Assembly: GCA_025765595.1 (NCBI GenBank)
Contig: JAIVFH010000418.1
Span: 1 to 21,266 of the forward strand
Source of the DNA: Obelidium mucronatum
Taxonomy: Eukaryota > Chytridiomycota > Chytridiomycetes > Chytridiales > Chytriomycetaceae
Length of the DNA: 21,266 bases
Reading direction: 5' to 3'
In this document: piece by piece, positions 18,801-21,266 of the stretch
How the letters are laid out: every line of letters begins with the position of its first letter
Numbering within the stretch: position 1 is the first letter of the stretch
Notes under the pieces: model-generated
The model's input: the letters and a program-made list of their open reading frames with translations, nothing else
What the model was told of the DNA's origin: nothing
Databases searched by the model: none
Position numbers and translations under genes: made by a program

Positions 18801-20193
18801 GTCCATGAGTCCCCGTTCGCGTCGGTTTGAGGAGGGCGAAGCAAACTCCATCGAGCCCCGTCATCAAACGAGATGCGAGATGTCACCTTTTTGGGTTTCT
18901 TGTCGTTGCTTTCAAGTTCTTTCCAGTTGTCAACAACATTTGCGAGCAATGTCCCACTCGTGACCTCCGTGTCAATTCGCTCAAAGTCAATTCGCCCTTG
19001 ATGATTTCGGTTTGTGTGCGCAAGAGACTTTGTGAAATACGTTCCTTCCGAATTTGATATGTACAGGTTTCCGTATGGAGCGTTGCGACCAGTTGAGGAA
19101 AGAACTGGAAGAATGTCAACCAAAATTCTATGCTCGGAAGAGTCCAGAATGGTGTATGCCTGGAGTTTGAGTTAAAATAAATGATACACCGAAACTGAAC
19201 CCAAAAACTTACGTCTCGGCTGGAAAACGATGCTTCTGGAGGAAAATACGCCTTGGTGAATGTCTTCGCATCGGCGATGAAAAACAAATCCACACCCTCT
19301 TTTCATCACCACCAACAACAGTCACCAAGAAAGACTGCGTGTTGCCCAACGCCATTGGGGCCCCACCCATTAGAATTTGGGAAAATAACCGGCTCCCCTT
19401 TTCCATTTGGATAGTATTTTTCGGAAGCAACCATCCTCAGTGACAGTGGATCTCTGAAGATGATATCATCCTTTTGGGCATCCTCTGGCCATTGTATACA
19501 AAATATCTTCTCTTTAGGAAAATTGTGGCGGAAGCTGCATTTGAAACAGCCCATGAGCATTCTGAGACATATTTGAGGAGTGGCTTTGAAAGACTTGAAG
19601 GAGTCTTTGGTGTAGAAACGCCTAAAGAATAATCATGAGCGCTCAGTCGCAATAGCCAAATTCAACGTACATGCTCTGAAATAACATCAAACCAGCCATC
19701 AGACTTTTCCACCTTTTGACCCCGATAGACAATCCAATCCAATTCTGTTGCGTGGAACGAAAAGGCCCAAGAACCAACTGAAGCTCGGTTGAAAACGAAG
19801 ACCATGTAAGACCTGAATCTGATGTGAAGTAGTGAGAGGTCTTTTCGGTGAGGGCAAAAGCGCGCTTGGACTTTGCATGGGGATGGAGGACGATGTCTAT
19901 CACAGCGTTGGCAATCTTTGACACTGGCAGCCACGACTTTCCCTCATTCTTTCGAAAGGGATACTTTTCCAATGTCATCGAGAAGCAGAATGTTCTGAAG
20001 AGCGTCGCTTAGAATTAGGGTGAGGGAGACCAAAGCCAAACCTCAGAGTCTTCAAAGTTGACCAACAGCGCTGGAAGATTCTCAAACTCTGTTGAAGTGA
20101 CTGAAGGAGCAGCATCGGCAGCTGAGGACTAGGCTGGGATGGCTGCCTAACGTCACTCCTAACGCCAAAAGAGCCAGCCAGAGAGAAGCGCAT
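12840..20193 (-). CDS. VPS10: Vps10/sortilin-type sorting receptor with three Vps10 domains
   Basis: About 15 exons, roughly 2190 residues, against about 1580 in yeast. Introns: 19995-20041, 19622-19670, 19160-19212, 17031-17102, 16716-16777, 16481-16527, 16160-16214, 15724-15775, 14772-14843, 14285-14356, 13617-13682, 13267-13330, 13096-13157, all ending in CAG or TAG. Three beta-propeller plus cysteine-module units follow in series. Cysteine modules are near 18250-17880 (CIMGEDVGYYRRKQDAECFVG, GYRKIPGNKCSGG), 15920-15560 (CFLGQDVTFWRRKPDAECHVG, GYRKIPLSKCKGG) and 13700-13340 (CMLGEQ..IQYYRRKSKSECH). Exon 13266-13158 encodes a membrane span (WLGIFALVIGIPMGVSITVV). The tail carries YDWV and YNDV (Y-x-x-hydrophobic) and an acidic dileucine DPELL, signals for Golgi-endosome cycling. 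It sorts hydrolases to the vacuole. Domains 2 and 3 are intact. Domain 1 and the signal peptide show many one-base frame breaks (see findings), so the 5' end is provisional; the signal-like LWLALLALGVTLGS is out of frame with the ATG at 20193. Confidence 0.88.
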
Positions 20194-20494
20194 ATGCAAC
20201 GTTTTAGATTCAAATAATGCAGTTGCAGCTGATTGATGTCTTATTAAGCCTGAAGAATTGAAATCTTGAGCCTGGAAGAAGTGTTCCTGGTACGCTTGAA
20301 AAATAAATGTAACCCCTAGAAAACTCCTCTTCACTACGTCTTTTTCTTCCAATCTGATGAAAGATCGAATCATGAAGAAAAAAGTTCTAGAGTCCTCTTG
20401 GTCGTCCGACTTTCAATGCTTTCTCTGTCCAGGAGGACGTTTTTCCGTGGTTGTCGGGCTTTCAAAATCAAAACAAAAACTTCCTCAAAACAAA
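20194..20494. other. Divergent intergenic region
   Basis: About 300 bp lie between the presumed VPS10 start (- strand) and the ATG of the small + strand frame at 20495. The frame at 20495 is open upstream to 20357, but that extension shows no protein resemblance. No TATA box or other site stands out. Confidence 0.4.
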
Positions 20495-20805
20495 ATGACA
20501 TCACCATCCGCATCGCCCACTGCGGTCGCTCGCCAGCACATGTATCAGCGTAACCTATGTTCTTATCTCAACTACCATAGTCCTAACCAAAAACTCATCC
20601 AAAGCATAGACTTCGCTTCGTAAACAAGGAATACTACACTTCCGAATACAAATCAACACGAGAACTTCAAAGACCGTTTATTCATCACGGATTCGTTCTC
20701 GGCAAGCGGCACGACTACTCCTGGAGAGCGATAGACGCCCCCTCCGGATCCATGATGAATGGCGCAGAAACTACAGAAGTTGAGCAGCTATCGTGCTCCT
20801 GGCCA
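20495..20805 (+). CDS. Unidentified small gene, probably frame-broken
   Basis: An ATG at 20495 (context CAAAATGAC) opens 42 codons (MTSPSASPTAVARQHMYQRN...) ending in TAA at 20621-20623. The adjacent frame, from about 20605, is open through RFVNKEYYTSEYKSTRELQRP to a GTGAGC splice donor-like site at 20806. One base change in length near 20610-20620 would join the two; such one-base defects are common in this end of the window. The mix of Tyr, Arg and Leu is faintly like small mitochondrial LYR proteins, but I cannot support that call. It leads directly into the exon-like repeat array. Confidence 0.35.
20655..20805 (+). repeat. Exon-like tandem unit 1 (diverged)
   Basis: This segment resembles units 2 and 3 in order: AAGACC, then a GCACGACTACTCCTGGAGAGCG block, a CCTCCGG block and a GATGAATGG block. 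It ends in a GTGAGC donor-like site at 20806. It lacks the 13-bp inverted repeat and is much more diverged than the other two units. Confidence 0.55.
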
Positions 20806-20868
20806 GTGAGCAATCTCTTTCAGTAAACCTAAATTTTTCTAAATTATTCCCTATTAAAATCTCTACAG

Positions 20869-21035
20869 GCCCAGAGCTCTGGTGCATAAACGTCAAAGAC
20901 CTCTTTCCACTCATCGCCGTACCGTTCTTGCCAGTGTACGACTACTCCTCGAGAGCGCTAACATTCCCTCCGGCGGCGATGAGTGGGAGCAGACGTTGTA
21001 GCAGATTCTTGGCGGCTCTTGCGTGTTCTGGCTTG
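20869..21035 (+). repeat. Exon-like tandem unit 2
   Basis: This unit is bounded by CTCTACAG on the left and a GTGAGC donor on the right, with 20806-20868 and 21036-21092 as intron-like spacers; the second has GCTAAC and ends in TTCCAG. It is nearly identical to unit 3 at an offset of 226 bp. One frame (reading PELWCINVKDLF...) is open throughout; the frame matching unit 3 is stopped by a one-base difference. Confidence 0.75.
20907..20986. repeat. 13-bp perfect inverted repeat in unit 2
   Basis: The left arm 20907-20919 (CCACTCATCGCCG) is the exact reverse complement of the right arm 20974-20986, with a 54-nt loop. The same arms recur in unit 3 at 21133-21145 and 21197-21209 with a 51-nt loop. 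Confidence 0.85.
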
Positions 21036-21092
21036 GTGAGCTATTTTTCTTTATTTGAGTTTTTTTTTTTGCTAACTGCAAAATTATTCCAG

Positions 21093-21258
21093 CTTCTGCA
21101 GCTCAGGGCCATAAACTGTCGAAGACCTCTTGCCACTCATCGCCGTACCGTTCTTGCCAGTGTACGACTCCTCGAGAGCGCTAACATTCCCTCCGGCGGC
21201 GATGAGTGGGAGCAGACGTTTAGCAGATTCTTGGCGGCTCTTGCGTGTTCTGGGCTTG
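21093..21258 (+). repeat. Exon-like tandem unit 3
   Basis: This is the third copy, flanked by TTCCAG and a GTGAGT donor at 21259, and cut off shortly after by the window end. A frame from the first base (LLQLRAINCRRPLATHRR...) is open to the donor. It differs from unit 2 by a few substitutions, a 3-nt indel (ACTACT against ACT) and one-base indels near the 3' end. Confidence 0.75.
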
Positions 21259-21266
21259 GTGAGTTA

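Overview
The window is nuclear DNA from a eukaryote, most likely an early-diverging (chytrid-like) fungus. The evidence is short GT-AG introns of 47-101 bp with CTAAC-like branch sites, very small intergenic spaces, and fungal protein families: a fungalysin M36 peptidase, an MNN1-type mannosyltransferase, a GH3 beta-glucosidase and a Vps10 sorting receptor. The species call is inference. Exon joins were derived by hand from splice motifs, reading phase and family resemblance.

Left end, + strand (2-2368): a 5'-truncated GT4-like glycosyltransferase, followed by a tandem paralogue that carries an 11-bp duplication, an in-frame stop and a decayed 3' end. Next come a GC-rich class I glutaredoxin on the - strand (2437-2730) and, divergent from it, a four-exon PRP38 splicing factor (2968-4560) with an RS-rich tail and a C-terminal HIND-like motif.

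Middle, all on the - strand: a broken fungalysin (4709-6885); a 631-bp intergenic stretch with paired E-boxes and a diverged 140-bp duplication; a seven-exon GH3 beta-glucosidase (7517-10254); a compact NAA50-like acetyltransferase (10292-10900); and an MNN1-like mannosyltransferase (10919-12740). The last three genes are separated by only 37 and 18 bp.

Right part: a very large Vps10/sortilin receptor on the - strand (12840 to about 20193) with three Vps10 domains, a transmembrane segment and a tail with sorting signals. Its first domain holds a dense run of one-base length defects, while domains 2 and 3 are clean. A small unidentified + strand reading frame (from 20495) leads into an array of tandem exon-like units with splice-like borders and a 13-bp inverted repeat, cut by the window edge.

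Functionally much of the window concerns the secretory route: a Golgi mannosyltransferase, a vacuolar sorting receptor and two secreted hydrolases. PRP38, NAA50 and glutaredoxin are housekeeping genes. At least five introns in three genes appear to use an AAG acceptor. No tRNA, rRNA, CRISPR array or intact transposon was seen.
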